A DNA stretch of 64,000 nt from assembly GCA_951804985.1 (NCBI GenBank), contig OX638130.1:83136583-83200582 (forward strand), in the 5' to 3' direction. Position 1 is the first letter of the stretch; each line of letters starts with the position of its first letter. The notes under the pieces are model-generated. The model saw only the letters and a program-made list of their open reading frames with translations. It was not told the DNA's origin and did not search any database. Of this stretch, positions 45,001 to 57,655 are shown piece by piece. Made by a program: the position numbers and the translations under genes. This DNA is from Dryomyza anilis (taxonomy: Eukaryota; Arthropoda; Insecta; Diptera; Dryomyzidae).

Positions 45001-47402
45001 TCAAAATCAGCGCCATTCAATGCAGTAACGCGAATGCGTGCTTTTTATTTAGTGGCTGCTGGGTGTTATAATTGTGGACAACAAAAACAAGCACAATATT
45101 AATGGAGTAAAAGAAAGGCAAGAAGGAGGCAAAGACTGGGTGGAGTGGGTGCAGTGGGTTCAGCAGGAATTATTGTGTTAATATATGCAGCCATATTGGC
45201 AGAGGCGCCCGCGGGTTATTGCCAATTTATAAGAGCCATAAATATATGTGGCACACATACAACTGGCTGCTGGACGGACGGACAGACAGATAGATATACG
45301 TCGAGGTAGACAGCGACAAATTTGCTGAATTTTTTCAGTTTTGTCAGCAAGTTTATCAAGTTTTTGTGGCCAGATATTTTATTGATAAATGCGCAAAATA
45401 CGCGAGGCGCGCATATATTGCAGAGCATATGGCAAATAGGTTACAGAGGAAGGGTAAAAGTGGGATATGGCAAAGCTGGAAGTGGTAATAGGCGGCATAG
45501 GTTAGAGTGAAAGTGATAAAGATAGCTAGCAGTGAGGGAGCTGTTTATTTGAAGGTGCTCTGTGTTGAGTGTTATTTGTGGCAGAGTGTTTTTTGAGGTT
45601 TGCAAAGGTTAAAGGTGCTCTATGTTATATATATCTAGGTGATTTACAATTTAGAGATGATACTATAAAGAGTTTAACGCTAATATATAAAAATATAAAG
45701 CCGAAAAATGATGGTATTACTATTTCGAAGTAAAAACAATGGGATTTTGTAATTAGAGAATTCCAAGAATAGAAATAAATGACACGGATTCTTATGAAAT
45801 TAATCGACAAAGTATTTTAAGTTAGGAAAAAACGTTCATTTGAAGAAAATAGTTTTTAATTTACAAAAAAATCCAATTATTTGTCTAAAATTAGTAGTTT
45901 ATCTTTGTTTTAAGGTTTTCTGCTGCTATTTGTAAACAATTTTAAAAATCTAATTGCCGACACGTGTCAACATTTAAAAGCAGCTTGAACAGCGCCCGAA
46001 TTCAAGTCGCCATCGAATGTGCTGCCCGCTGTCGGACAAAAGCAACTGCAGTGCAAACACTTGGCCAAACAAATGCGGCGCAATAGTAAAAAATACAAGA
46101 AAATAAAAAAACATATACCACAAACATACGACGTAGGCTTAGGCCAGAGTAAAGCAAGTCAACAATGTGAAACCTGGAAATAATAACGAACAAAATGCTG
46201 CGCAAATATTTGAACGCATTTTGGGCCATATTTTCGATATTTTTTTCGTTACTTTTTTTTCGTCTTTTAATTTGTATATTATTTAGTGTTGAAAACAACA
46301 ACCAGAGCAATAATAAGCTGTGGCAATACAACAAAAATTAGTTTAAATAGCGATAAGCTTGCAGGTCGCACAAGGGGCGACAGGCGCGACATGGGCCGCG
46401 TCAGCGACTTAATTTGTTTAAACAAATTGAGCTATATGTATGAGTGTGACGCTGTTACGAAAGCGGGGGAGGCAGCTGGAAATAAAAACATTGCTGACGC
46501 GACAAGCGCGCACGCTTATCAGCAACGACAGCAGCAGCAGCCGCGCGCAACCAGCATATTGCTGGTCGCGCCAAACTAGGGCCAGGTGCGACGGGTGGCA
46601 GTGGGGGGACAGTCGACTGCTAAAAAACTGGAACACCTTTGCTTGCTCATTAACAACAAGCAAGGCGCTGATAACGCGCCCTCATATGCGACACACGGAC
46701 GGACAGTTGGATGGACGCGCAGCCCGCGCAACCGAAATGCAAATAAAACGCGCTGCTAGCGCGAGCAAGCAGCGGATGTAGCTGCATGTGTGTGTGTGTT
46801 TGTTGTAAGTCCTGCAGCGCGGCATTTAAAAAAAGAGCTGGACTCAAACAGACAAACATAGGGCACTGCGATAAGAAGCTGTTGTGGGTTGATAGCAGGA
46901 AACAACAACAACAATAATAAGTATTACAACTAGTGCTAGGGTAGAGTAGTGTACAACAGCAACAACAACAAAAAGCGCAACATTCAACAAGCACGTAAGT
47001 CGGCGTCAAATAAACGCGGCATGGAATGCGAGGTCAAATGCAAATGCCTACTGATTGTTGTTGTTGTAGTTATAAAAATTTGTAGTTTTTTTCCCGGTCG
47101 TTATCAGTTGCGCCTACAAGTCATGTTGGTCTCTTTGACAAACGTCGAAACAATGACAATGCTTTGTGCCGTAACGCGACAGCAACGCGACTCCAACAGG
47201 TACAGCTAACAGAGAGCGCCAAAAAAGCGTATATTTTCGAAAAATATAAAAAACTTAAAAAGCGCTTTAATATAAGCATGCTTTATTATAAACTGCTTAT
47301 TTCTTGATGCGTTCGAAAAATGTTTTAAAATTTTTATTTTAAAAATTTAAATTAATTTTTTTTTTCTTAAATTTTAAAAAAATAATTACAAAATTAACTT
47401 AC
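42066..47402 (-). other. CG9650 5' intron (if the 47.4-kb exon is used)
   Basis: This is about 5.3 kb between the CCHC exon acceptor and the candidate first-exon donor. It is unique DNA of mixed composition with GC-rich patches around 44.1-45.1 and 46.3-46.8 kb and CAG/CAA runs. I see no mobile element, no RNA gene and no open frame with a recognisable domain. A short GACG/GACA run lies near 45,275-45,295. Confidence 0.5.
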
Positions 47403-47457
47403 GACTCAACGAGCGAAATCCGTGATCTTCGCTGATAGACAACATCTTCGTATACAT
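47403..47457 (-). CDS. CG9650: Candidate first coding exon of CG9650
   Basis: On the minus strand an ATG opens 18 codons, MYTKMLSISEDHGFRSLS, plus one nucleotide before a near-perfect donor, GAGTC|GTAAGTT. The leftover C plus AT of the CCHC exon makes CAT (His), so phase 1 fits. The second ATG (Met 5) has A at -3 and may be the real start. Spliced this way, the protein would be about 1,136 residues. Upstream, the minus strand looks like a fly 5' leader, with the frame open back to a TAA near 47,560. The short peptide does not resemble the vertebrate N-terminus (MSRRKQ...), and I have no transcript, so this remains a candidate that rests on splice-site strength, phase and position. Confidence 0.42.
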
Positions 47458-48300
47458 TGGTCTGCTGTCTGTATAGCTGTGTGTGTTGTATCTGTGTGAC
47501 AATATCACACTTACAGTTAGTTTATTTAAAAACTGCGTAGGCGGCTTAATAAGCCACAAACATTACAATAATTATGTGTTTTTTTATTTTATTTTTATCA
47601 CGCAAACAACACAAACGTCACAGCGCGGTAATCCAGAGTCCTGCTGTGATTTGTGTGTGTGTGTCTGTGCCTGTGTGTGCGTGTATGTGTAAAAATCCAA
47701 AAATTGTTAAAATTCAAAATTCGCGCACAGTGCTGTGCCACATAAAACAGTATTTCAAAATTATTCACTTTTCACATTTAACGTGTAAAATTTATTTAAA
47801 CAATAAATACACACAAAAGTATCTGCAAATGTATCTGTAACTTTGCTGGCGTATCTATGAGTACAAAAGTTATGTCACTTAACAAATGTTGCTTGTTTAT
47901 ATGTCACAAATATATTTGAGAATATTTTTCAAAGTCGAAAATGTTTTCAATGTTAGACTGTGGATCGTAATAATGTGTGTTGACCCCACAGCGGTTGTGC
48001 GTGAACTGACGACTGTGAATCTTCCTGCGACGGTCCTGAGGCTGCGACGTTTGTACGACGCTGACGGTAACGTTGCTGCTGACGCTGACAGTGACGTAGA
48101 CGTTGACTGTGCTGCTTTGTTCGAGCACTGCGCTGCCGGCAACTACGTGTAAAAAAAATGTGAACCCTCAGCGCACACGGGTCGACGGTGGTGCAGCCGT
48201 CTCGCTTCGACAGCAGCAGTGCACAGTTCGACTCGCTCACTCATTAGTTCGTTGGCTGTTTAGGCCAGGGGCTATTTTGGGCGCACGGCAAAAGGGGATG
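47458..48300 (-). other. Putative 5' UTR and promoter region of CG9650
   Basis: Read on the minus strand, this stretch joins directly onto the candidate first coding exon and has the composition of a fly 5' leader: a GC-rich start (about 47,980-48,300) rich in CAGC, CGTC and GTCGC words, then A/T-rich leader DNA. A TCAGTT initiator-like word lies near 48,005, but I find no convincing downstream element at the right spacing and no TATA box. The transcription start is therefore not fixed. A second GTAAGT donor-like site at about 47,505 could allow alternative splicing. Confidence 0.3.
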
Positions 48301-50150
48301 AAAACAGACAGCAAACGGACAGACGGAGAGACCGTCAGAGAGTCTCATACGTAGTATAGCTGCGAAAACGTGCTGCTCTTTGTGGTCCAGCGAACGCGTT
48401 TCACTTGTAGGACGTATTTCCCGCAGAGTCCCTCAGAGTCCTGGCAAAATGCGCAGTTGCTGTAAACGTCAGCTGAGCTCGTCGTTCAAGTGGCTACGCA
48501 GACGCAGCTCGTAGAGATTAACACTATTCTTTTTTTAGGATTCTAGTGATCGGGTAATTGGAGCCTCTAATTTCCAAATATAGATAGACAGACAAACTAG
48601 ATTTTTTTATTTTTCTCTTTTTGTGTTTTCTTCGCTCACAGTTCCACTTAATTATTGGGTTCTGACATTTTTGTTGTTGCTGTCACTCAAATCGCTGTTT
48701 TGTTACCCCCCTGCCACAAAAAGTATGAGGCGATTTTCTTAAAAAAATTAATAACGTCGCTGCTGCTAATGTCCTGCCAAACAACACACACACAGAGACA
48801 TCACACACACATGCATACAACAAAGAAGCATTTAATGCTCGACGCGCATCCTTTCGCGCCATGTGTGCAAAGGAACCCTGCACAATTCGTTGGGCTCCGC
48901 AAATGCCGCGCAGCCTGCATGCGGTTGTGTCCTTGCGAATCCTTAAAATTGCAGTTTTGCGCTGCTTGTTTTTTAAGACGTTGCTTTTTTCTGGGAGGGT
49001 TGCTTTTTTTAATGTTCATATGCAAGAACGTATTTGTTTTTTGTTCGCGCGCAGAAGACGAAGAAAGTCGCAAGGCGTTTCACCCCGCAGGATGCGTTCG
49101 TTGTGCCAGTTGTTGTTGCTCCTGTTCTTGGCAACCTAATATATATTTTTGGGCAGCAACAACAACAACAAGAATATAACAAGAAAAGAAAAATTATTAC
49201 GTGTCCCGTCCATTCGCACACTCGCACTCAGATTCGCATCCTTGCGTTATCCTTGCAAACCCAACAGTCGTCGGTAGGTTAGGTAGAGCGCCGCTGTAAC
49301 GGCATTTTTTATGCAAATTTTTTTTATATTAATTTTTCCTACTCAACGTCTTCCGCCTCTTGCCGTTTTGCCTTACCGCGGTTGTGTGTGTGACACAGAA
49401 AAAAGGTAAAAATCGTCAGGGTGACGTTTATAAAAAACGTGTGTGTTTTTTCGAGGCTTTTGTTCTCGTTCTCGTTTTTTGTACGAGAACGGTGTGTGTG
49501 TCGTTATTTGGCTGTGGGGTAAGATTTTCCCAGGATGTCTTCGGCGTGACTGTCATCGGAGCCTGCCGCTCCGCACGGAAGTTGTTACGGGCTGCAATTA
49601 GATGCAAAGACCGTGCGATCAGTTGCGATCCTTGCTTATTATGCGCCTGCTAACAATGCATTGATTTGGCTAAATTTCATTGAAGATTTATTATGATTTT
49701 TTATCATTGTTGTTTTTAGTTTTTTTTCTTCGTGATTCGTTTGGGACGAGGACAGTTGTGTGTTGCATATTGCGCGCTTTTTTTTTTGTTGGGTGTTGTT
49801 CCAGTTTATAGCAGTCTTTTCTTTTTTTAGGGTATACAAATCTTTTGGGTGAAGTTGTTTTTTTTTTTTGGGAAATTTAAATTTCAAGTTTTCCATCAAT
49901 TTTCGGTTAAAAAGACGCAGGCTATGCGCAAAAGTGGCGCGTAAACGTAGTTTAATTGAAATTAACTGAAGAGCTAGAATTGCGTGTTGATTCTGGCGGG
50001 ATACAAAAAAAAAACTGAATAAATTATACCTAAAATTTTGGGATTTTTTTATAAGTTATACAAAAGTAAAACTGATTTCAAATGTTGTGCTTTTGAATTT
50101 AAAAGGATATAATTAAGTGAAACAAAACCGTTGCATGTCATATTTAATCA
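48301..50150. other. Upstream DNA of the candidate CG9650 promoter
   Basis: Mixed composition with GC-rich patches (48,430-48,520; 48,840-49,140) and T runs. I see no gene. Frames of 60-174 codons occur on both strands, low in complexity and without domains. Confidence 0.5.
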
Positions 50151-51060
50151 CATAACATAGCAGTTATTTTTGACATTATGTTGGACGAAAGACATGTAGG
50201 TTGTAAAAATCAAATACATCTGGTTTAACAATATTATTATTATTAGTTGATAAAACTGTCATATTCTATCATATACTACAGACCATATTGTTATAAATTG
50301 TCTGTGGTAAAATAAAAAACCCTCTTTTTGTACGAAGTTGGAAGAAAGTCAAAGTTAGTTGTAATAACCTAATTCATATGGTTTAACAAAATTTCCATAA
50401 AGTGGTTAATAAAACAGTCATATTTGACACTGTATACCAAATTGTTCTAAATTGTCTGTGGTAAAAGAATGCACCAGGGTAGAAGCAAGTCAAAATTAGT
50501 TGTAATAACCAAATTCACACGGTTTAACAAAATTTCTACATATTAGTTGATGAATCTGACGTATTCGACACTGTATACCACGTTGTTTTAAATTGTCTGT
50601 GGTAAAAGAAAAATCGTCTTTATACACCTGGTTGGAAAAATATCAAAGTTATTTGTAATAACCAAATTCATACGGTTTAATGAAATTTCTACAAATTGGT
50701 TGATAAAACTGTCATATTCAATACTTCACACCATATTGCTATAAATTGTCTGTGGTAAAAGCAATATCTTCTTTATGGATGAGCTTGCCAGAAAATCAAA
50801 TTTAGTTGTAATAACCGAATGCATACCGTTTATAAAAATTTCTACAAATTTGTTGATGAAACTGTCGTATTCGACACTGTATACTTCATTTTTCTAAATT
50901 GTCTGCGGCAAAAGAAAAATCTTCTTTATGGATGAGGTTGGATGAAAGTCGAAGTTAGTTGTAATAACCAAATGCATACTGTTTATAGAAATTTCAACAA
51001 ATTGGTTGATAAAATTTACATATTTGAATATATCAGTTTTAGCTATAAGAAACGACTTAA
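50150..51060 (+). repeat. Tandem array of about 150-bp units derived from a MITE-B end
   Basis: AAATTGTCTGTGGTAAAA recurs at 50,295, 50,449, 50,590, 50,743 and 50,896 (spacing 154, 141, 153, 153). Each unit contains GGTTGGA-GAAAGTCAAAGTT, AGTTGTAATAACCAAATTCA and ATTTCTACAAATTGGTTGAT. These follow the order of the MITE-B left end at 28,715-28,820 (AGTTAGTTGTAACAACAAAC, AGAAATTTGTTGACAGAAC), which suggests a MITE end was amplified into a short satellite. Confidence 0.75.
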
Positions 51061-53390
51061 CATTAGAGAGAACCTAAAAGTTCGTTTGTGTGTACTATCT
51101 GTTATTACACCGTCCGACAGTATTTTCCACACATGAAAAAAAAATCGACCTGTGCGTAAAACTTCGGATCATTCTAAGAATTTGAGTGTACCCAGATTTT
51201 TTAAATCAATTCGTTTACGCTTTTTATTTGAATTTGAAATGCAAAGCATATCATATTTTCATAATTAAAAAATATATAATTTTTGGCGGCACATATTATG
51301 TAGCTGAGATCTCTCTGAGTATGAATATGAAAACGGTTATCCAATTTCAATTCATTTGAAGGTTTAATACCGATTTGAAATGCTACTATGAGATATTTTA
51401 AAATACAAAAAAATATAATTAAATGCAAATAAAAGCTGTGAACGAATTGATATCGGACAACCATTTTCATATTCATAATCAGTATTGTCTCAGCTATGAA
51501 GTATATCCAACTTTCTTCAAATTTTCGAACAAAAATTTGATATGCACTTGCATTACAAATGCAAATAAAACGAATTGATCCATGAAAACTGGGAAACAGG
51601 TGTATTTTATATTTTAGCGAACTCTAAGAATATATACGATTGTCTCATGTGTGCAGCCAAAAGTTAAATTTTATCGTACGGTGTTATAGAATAAAAGTAC
51701 TCGGAAATTACAAAATAAGATTTTTTATAACCTTAACACTTCAAGCAAAGAAAAAACTTAAATACGCATTGTTTATTCAAAATGCCTGTAAACACCTAAA
51801 CAGATGCTTCAGATTTTGCACTAAAAACTACAAGAGCCGCATTATTTTTTAACGCAGCTCTTTCAAATGTTTCAGCAACTAAACGCACATCAATCACATT
51901 TATGAATTGCATACGTAGTTTCATAACTCGCCCACAACGACGTCATTCATGGTACCTGAACGCATGGACCTCGAGTCATGGTACCAGAAGACGTGCTCGT
52001 CAAATATTTCTGACAGTCAATGAATTGCGCTCATGTGACACAATGGTCACAGTTCATCACAAATCCACAGAGAATAAACAATATGTGACACAGACACACA
52101 CATACACTGCCAAACAGTCTTAAAGATACACGATCGTTTAGACCTTATTAAATGCCCCGGACGCATAACTATGCGCAAGCAACAATCTTTGAACAGCGTG
52201 TCCAGCACCATACGTAAATCCCCAGAGATCGAGAGATCGAGATCGAGGCCGAGGCCGATCGTCAGAGTGAGGGTGTAACAGTTGATGAGATATGGACGCT
52301 GATCGTTGACAAAAGATCAGTAGTGGTGGCACAAAGGCGAGGCGCACCAATGCATGTCCGAAAAATACAAAAATGAAAAACGAAAACCTATTTTTTTTTG
52401 TGTGTGTGAAAGAGTTTCTTTTCGTAGAAAGACGTATTCATTCATGTGACATCTTTGTTGATCTTCGCTCGTACGCGTCGCATACGTCTGGACCTGTAAC
52501 GTAGTTGCGTTGAATTAGTGACAAAACTACGTGTTCGGCATAAATGATGATGATGACAATGATGCACCGTGCTCTAAAAATACAATAAACAGCTACACTA
52601 ATAAATACCAGCTAAACAAAACCACTATCGAAACACTGAATCTTTTGAGAGTATGCTGGCTGTTACGTGGTCCAGTCACAGCAGTCACCAACGACGGATG
52701 GACAGCGCAATTTCACCAACAAGTGTGGCGCGTTTTGAATATAAATGACGGAACGGATGTATTTCGTAAGTAATAAAACCAACACAAGTCATTTGTGAAG
52801 AGATTTGGCGGAGATCAGTGATCGCGGCAAGGAAAATGCGTTAAACGTCTATTGAGCCCAAGAATTTCAAGAAGTGATCAACATTTGCTACAGTAAGAAC
52901 AAGAGCATTGTGGCTTAAGTCTGAGAAAGTAAATTCTCGTTCCATGCAAATCTGCAGATGATTGTTACTCAGTTTAATGTCGGTTGAAAACTAAAAACTG
53001 TACTATATCTCATCCCAGTCTGCAATGTTTCGGAGCTCTTCGATGATCGCAGTTTTTTTGAACTAACTGTGATAAAAAAAGTTCGATCTCGTTTTTTTAT
53101 TACGACTAATTTTTAAAATTTTTCATACAATAAAATTTAAGGAAAGAATGCGATATTTAAGTATTTATCACATTGATATCGCAATGTTTTTCGAATCAAT
53201 CTCGATGCGATATCGATCCAGAATCGTGTTTTTTTCACGTTTTGTTTAAACTGCATCTCCTTCAGATATCTGTGTACATCTTAGAACGAATTTTAGTATA
53301 ATACTGATACGAAATCGGGATCAAATGAATTCCTTGACATCTCGAAACAGTCTCGAAGTGATATCGAATCGAATGGCAGACTGGGATGTG
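51061..53390. other. Unique DNA, no gene recognised
   Basis: AT-rich to 51,900, then mixed. CATGGTACC words occur twice (51,948 and 51,977), and GAGATCGAGATCGAGGCCGAGG at 52,228-52,250 is a short simple repeat. No domain in any frame. Confidence 0.5.
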
Positions 53391-53394
53391 CTAT

Positions 53395-53590
53395 TGGTGA
53401 GAAATTGTGCTGACTTGAACTACAAAAACCTCTCGAAATCGTTGTTATTCAAGGAACCTTTTGGTCTTATCGACATGTACTCTTTTCGAACGTACTAATG
53501 TCATGAGAAATTATCTCAACTTGAAATACGAAAACCTCTCGAAATCGTTGTTATTCAAAAACCTTTTAGTCTTATCGGCATATAATAGTG
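53395..53590 (+). repeat. Diverged tandem duplication of about 107 bp
   Basis: ACTTGAACTACAAAAACCTC then TCGAAATCGTTGTTATTCAA recurs as ACTTGAAATACGAAAACCTC then TCGAAATCGTTGTTATTCAA. Non-coding. Confidence 0.75.
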
Positions 53591-56500
53591 TACCGCCCAC
53601 AATCAAGCTATCGCAATGAATAGATCAGTGATACTATTGGGAAATTTTAGTCAAAACATAGTAGGATCATAAATTCTATTAGACGTTACATGACCACATT
53701 TATGGCAACTCTCATAAACACGCCCTCGGTCCAGTGCGGTGACAGTACGGCCGCTCACAGAGATCTGCGGCAAACAAGTGATCTTCCACAAACAAGTAGG
53801 CGTACTATTTGATGCAACGACATCTGTAGAACAAAGGAAATGTCCTTCTCCTTATGTTTTGTTATTGGCAAATACAATAAGCAGCGCAGGAACACTTAGT
53901 TGTTATTCTTTCAGAAACACTTGGTATTTTTATTTGATGGATAAACACTTAACCTTGTTGAGCATGTTTTAAGTAGTTAACTACTTAAATATAAAATAAG
54001 TGTTTTCAAAAACAATCTCAGGCATTGACTTGAGAATAACTTAACTCAAAGGATAACGCAAAATTTATTACATTTCAGGGATTAGTTAAGAAGAGTACAT
54101 TTGAAGTGTTGATTTTAAGCAAAACATTATCTGTCATTATTCTTTCGTGACTTCAAGTAGTATTCTATGGGGTCTCTTTGAGCGCTTAATTAATGCCAAC
54201 ATTTCAAGTATTACATATTAAAATCTGAGCACTATCTGCTGCTTTTTTTTGTTGCTAGTAATGCCGCTGATCATGAACCAGATCATTAATCTATATCTCG
54301 CTCTAATAGAGTTTTCGATTGTTTGCCACTGCAAACAGCGTTGCAGCGCAAATCAATTTATGCGATGCATCGCACGAGATATGCGGGCCTCAAAGGGTTA
54401 ATGTATTAAATGAAATTATCAAAAATTATACAATTTGTTGCAATGCAGTTGTCCCGCATCGCATTGCGTTGTTTTGCGACAAATTTAATGTATAGGATTT
54501 GCTGCGCCTGCTGCCATCAGCGACCCGTAAATTAGTCGGGTACATCGCGAGGCAACAACATAAACTGTTGATGAGAAACAGCTCAATTTAAGATTGTTGA
54601 CTGTCTGTCTGTCTTTGAGGCAGACTGAGGAGGCACGTTCTTGCTGTAGAACACGCACGCGGCTACGGGTGCGTGTGACATTCGAGCCATTAACGTAATG
54701 CGTGGCGCACCGCGCTTCTGACGGCTTTTTGGACAGTTCGTAGTTGTCTGACTGACGGTGTCTGTCTGTCAGTCCGTCATATAGCTGTCGTACGTGTGCG
54801 TAGTATGTTGGCCACATATTTCACGCTTCATTTCCTTCGAATTGCCACAAAATTATAGGTCAGCATGCAGCCAAGTAGGAATGACTGCAACCAAAATATC
54901 AGTGACTTCTTAATCTTCGGGTTCTGCTAATACTGCTCCCACTCCGAGACATTTTGGGATGTGATAGTCGGTAGACAACATGTCAATTGAACGTTGCGTC
55001 GCATCGCTCGACGAAATTTGGCATTAATTGCCTGGAAATGTCGAAAATCGCGTTGGTCGCATTTTGCCCACGTACGGCAGCAGCAGCAGCAGAAGAAGGT
55101 GCATCCTGACACAGACAGCAGCGACAAGGCAGACAAATAGCGATGCACATGATCGAGATTTTACGTTGGAGAAAACATTGCGAAAATCTCGTAAAATTAA
55201 TAAAATTACTTTCTTCTATATTGCGAACGGGTTAAATTGCTAATTTTTCTCATCAACGCAAACTAAAAAAAAACAAATCGAGTATATAAACCAATCTCTT
55301 CGAATCCCAGTTGCCTACATAAAGTTGGGTCCGATGGAAATTGTTGATTATTTTAATCGAAATACGGCTTTAAGTAGAGTTTGAAATCTACAACGACGAA
55401 ATACTATAAAATAGAAACCAATTTTGAATCTCTTATATCACGAAAATCTTTAGGCTTCGCGCAAGACTTATCGGTAGAGTGTTTTTTTGCGACGATTAAT
55501 GGAACTCCTTGAAGAAATTCAACGACACGATAAAATATATAGATATATTATATATTATTTCATCGAAAGCGCATCACTAACAACTACTGAGCATCAGTCG
55601 TCGATTCTCCATACCGTCTACACCACCGCCACCATTACACCGACCGATACGAAGACCGTCTCAGAAGAAATCAACCTGGAAACAGAGCGACATTCGTGGC
55701 CATTCCTAGATGTGCACCACCACACTCCGTCAGCTACGCTGTGGTTTCGCGGGAATGGTCGATGAAACGGCCGGTCCTACAGTCAGTCAGTCGCTGGAAA
55801 AGCTAAATGTTGCCGAAGACTCGCGCTTTGCGACTGACTGAGCGCAATAAAAGTTCGTGAGAACCAGATGCTTATCGCGATATGAATTTGCGGCGGTGGC
55901 GATGGCGGTGACGGTGGCATCTTCGACGTAGCGGTGCAGTGCGGTGCGCAGTGACGTTGCCAGTTGGCTTTAAACTGCTCTAAGCAGCCCATAGATTTGT
56001 CACAAATGCCGGGTCGCTACTGCCACTGGCTGATTTGTTCAACTTAACCTTAAACAACGATTTGAACCACCGCAAGCAGAGGCATGGTTTTCTTTGTTTT
56101 CCTCTGTTTTACCTATTTCAATCTCAAACACAGCCAGAAAGAACCAAAACATAGCAAATAAACACGAACTACAGACTGTGCTGTGCATATGACTCTCCAA
56201 GAGTCTTAAAAATACCACAACGTACACGACGATTCGCTGAACTCGCAGATCCACTGAACTCGAACTAAGGTTACGAGGTACTTGGTGACATTTTGATTAA
56301 TTTTTTACAATGACCGGTGCACTAGTTTCCATCCCTTCCCTTTTCCTTGCTACTTTATACTAGTTTTTATTTTTTGTATGTTTCAAAGTGAAGATATTTC
56401 GATCGACGTCGATATAATTTAAGCCTTTCTCACGTTTCGCCATCAATTGAAATGGCATTGAATCGATCTGCTCTAAAAAAAACATCCTCGTCATACAGCG

Positions 56501-57526
56501 TGTGAAGGAATTTTCCCGGCAATTGCCACAGCCGATTAACGGTACGTTAATGTACGTTCATATATGGTAGAGGTACAGGTATCCCTTGGCAGGGCCGCTG
56601 ACCCTCTGATGGAATTTGCGAAAATTCGAGCACAAAAAAGCAGCTTAGGCCGCAGAACAATGGCAAATCACGATCAATTCAATTACTGCACATGATGATC
56701 GTGCAGGAAATGTAAACATAGTGTATGAAAATTGTGACAGGCAAGACGCGCCAGCAAGTAAAGGATATAAGGACGAATACGACGACGTTTGGCACACCTG
56801 CGTGATTTTCCCACAGGATCAGCGCAAAACTGCCGAGCGAGCGAGCCTACGCGCTTCGTCATCTTCGCTGAGGAACGTCGATGATCGCCGAGACAATTGA
56901 ATGCTGTCTCGGGTGACATCTTTTGTCATTGGATCGAATTCTTTTCGGGATTTTTGAGAACATTTGAATGAAATGCAAAGAACTCGCTTCGGCGACACTT
57001 GCTGCTGCTGCATATTCTTGATCGGCAGATCGGTCGGCTAATTTGGGACACACAAATGAATACGATTTGCAGTTAGGTTTTACCTTGTCCGCTGGCGAAA
57101 AAGGTTCCCACAATCAGTATCCACGTCGTCTATTCATTGTGCACATTTTCAATATAATATTTTCCCAAAATCATAAAAAGGACCAAAACGGGCAGCATAC
57201 ATGTTGCCAATTGTAATTTGAACCACATACTTTTGATGTTGGGTCCGAGGAACAAGTGCATTGAATTGAATTGAGTGTAGTGAAACAAGATCTCAACTGT
57301 GATCTCGTTTGTTTAATATGCGATCAGTAGCCTCTTTGATAGAGGATTTTCGATCATATGCGTAGCGTCTTATCCGGCTTAACGTGTATTAATGGAGAGG
57401 ATATGGCAAGTAGGACGGGAGAATGCAGCACATAATAAGTTTTTATTTTTTTGAAACAATTAGAGCACCTTGCACTTTTTTTTTAGCAAACACAAGACAT
57501 AATCATAGCATAAATAAAGACTTTCT
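53591..57526. other. Unique DNA upstream of CG9650
   Basis: No transposon or gene recognised. GC-richer patches lie at 54,490-54,800, 55,900-55,990 and 56,750-57,100. GTCTGTCTGTCT-type runs are short. Likely upstream or intronic regulatory DNA of CG9650, but no specific site is defensible. Confidence 0.45.
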
Positions 57527-57594
57527 ACTTACATAGTATTGGGTTTTTTGTAAAGTGTGACTCACCTGGAAAGATAAAAAAATGAATTTATTAG
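57527..57594 (-). other. Recursive-splice-like site with a 33-nt downstream exon candidate
   Basis: On the CG9650 strand a strong 3' splice site (branch-like CTAAT at 57,590-57,594, a tract rich in T, then TCTTTCCAG) abuts directly a strong 5' splice site (GTGAGT, 57,560-57,565). This is the ratchet-point layout known from long fly introns. A further donor, TAT|GTAAGT (57,527-57,532), lies 33 nt downstream, so the same acceptor could define an exon at 57,533-57,565 that reads VSHTLQKTQYY in frame 0, or GAG TCA... in frame 2. It would lie upstream of all CG9650 exons in this window. Confidence 0.5.
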
Positions 57595-57655
57595 AATTTG
57601 ATTTTTATAGTAATGTTAGTTTCTGAAGATTCGAAAAAAAAATCATATTTTGAAG

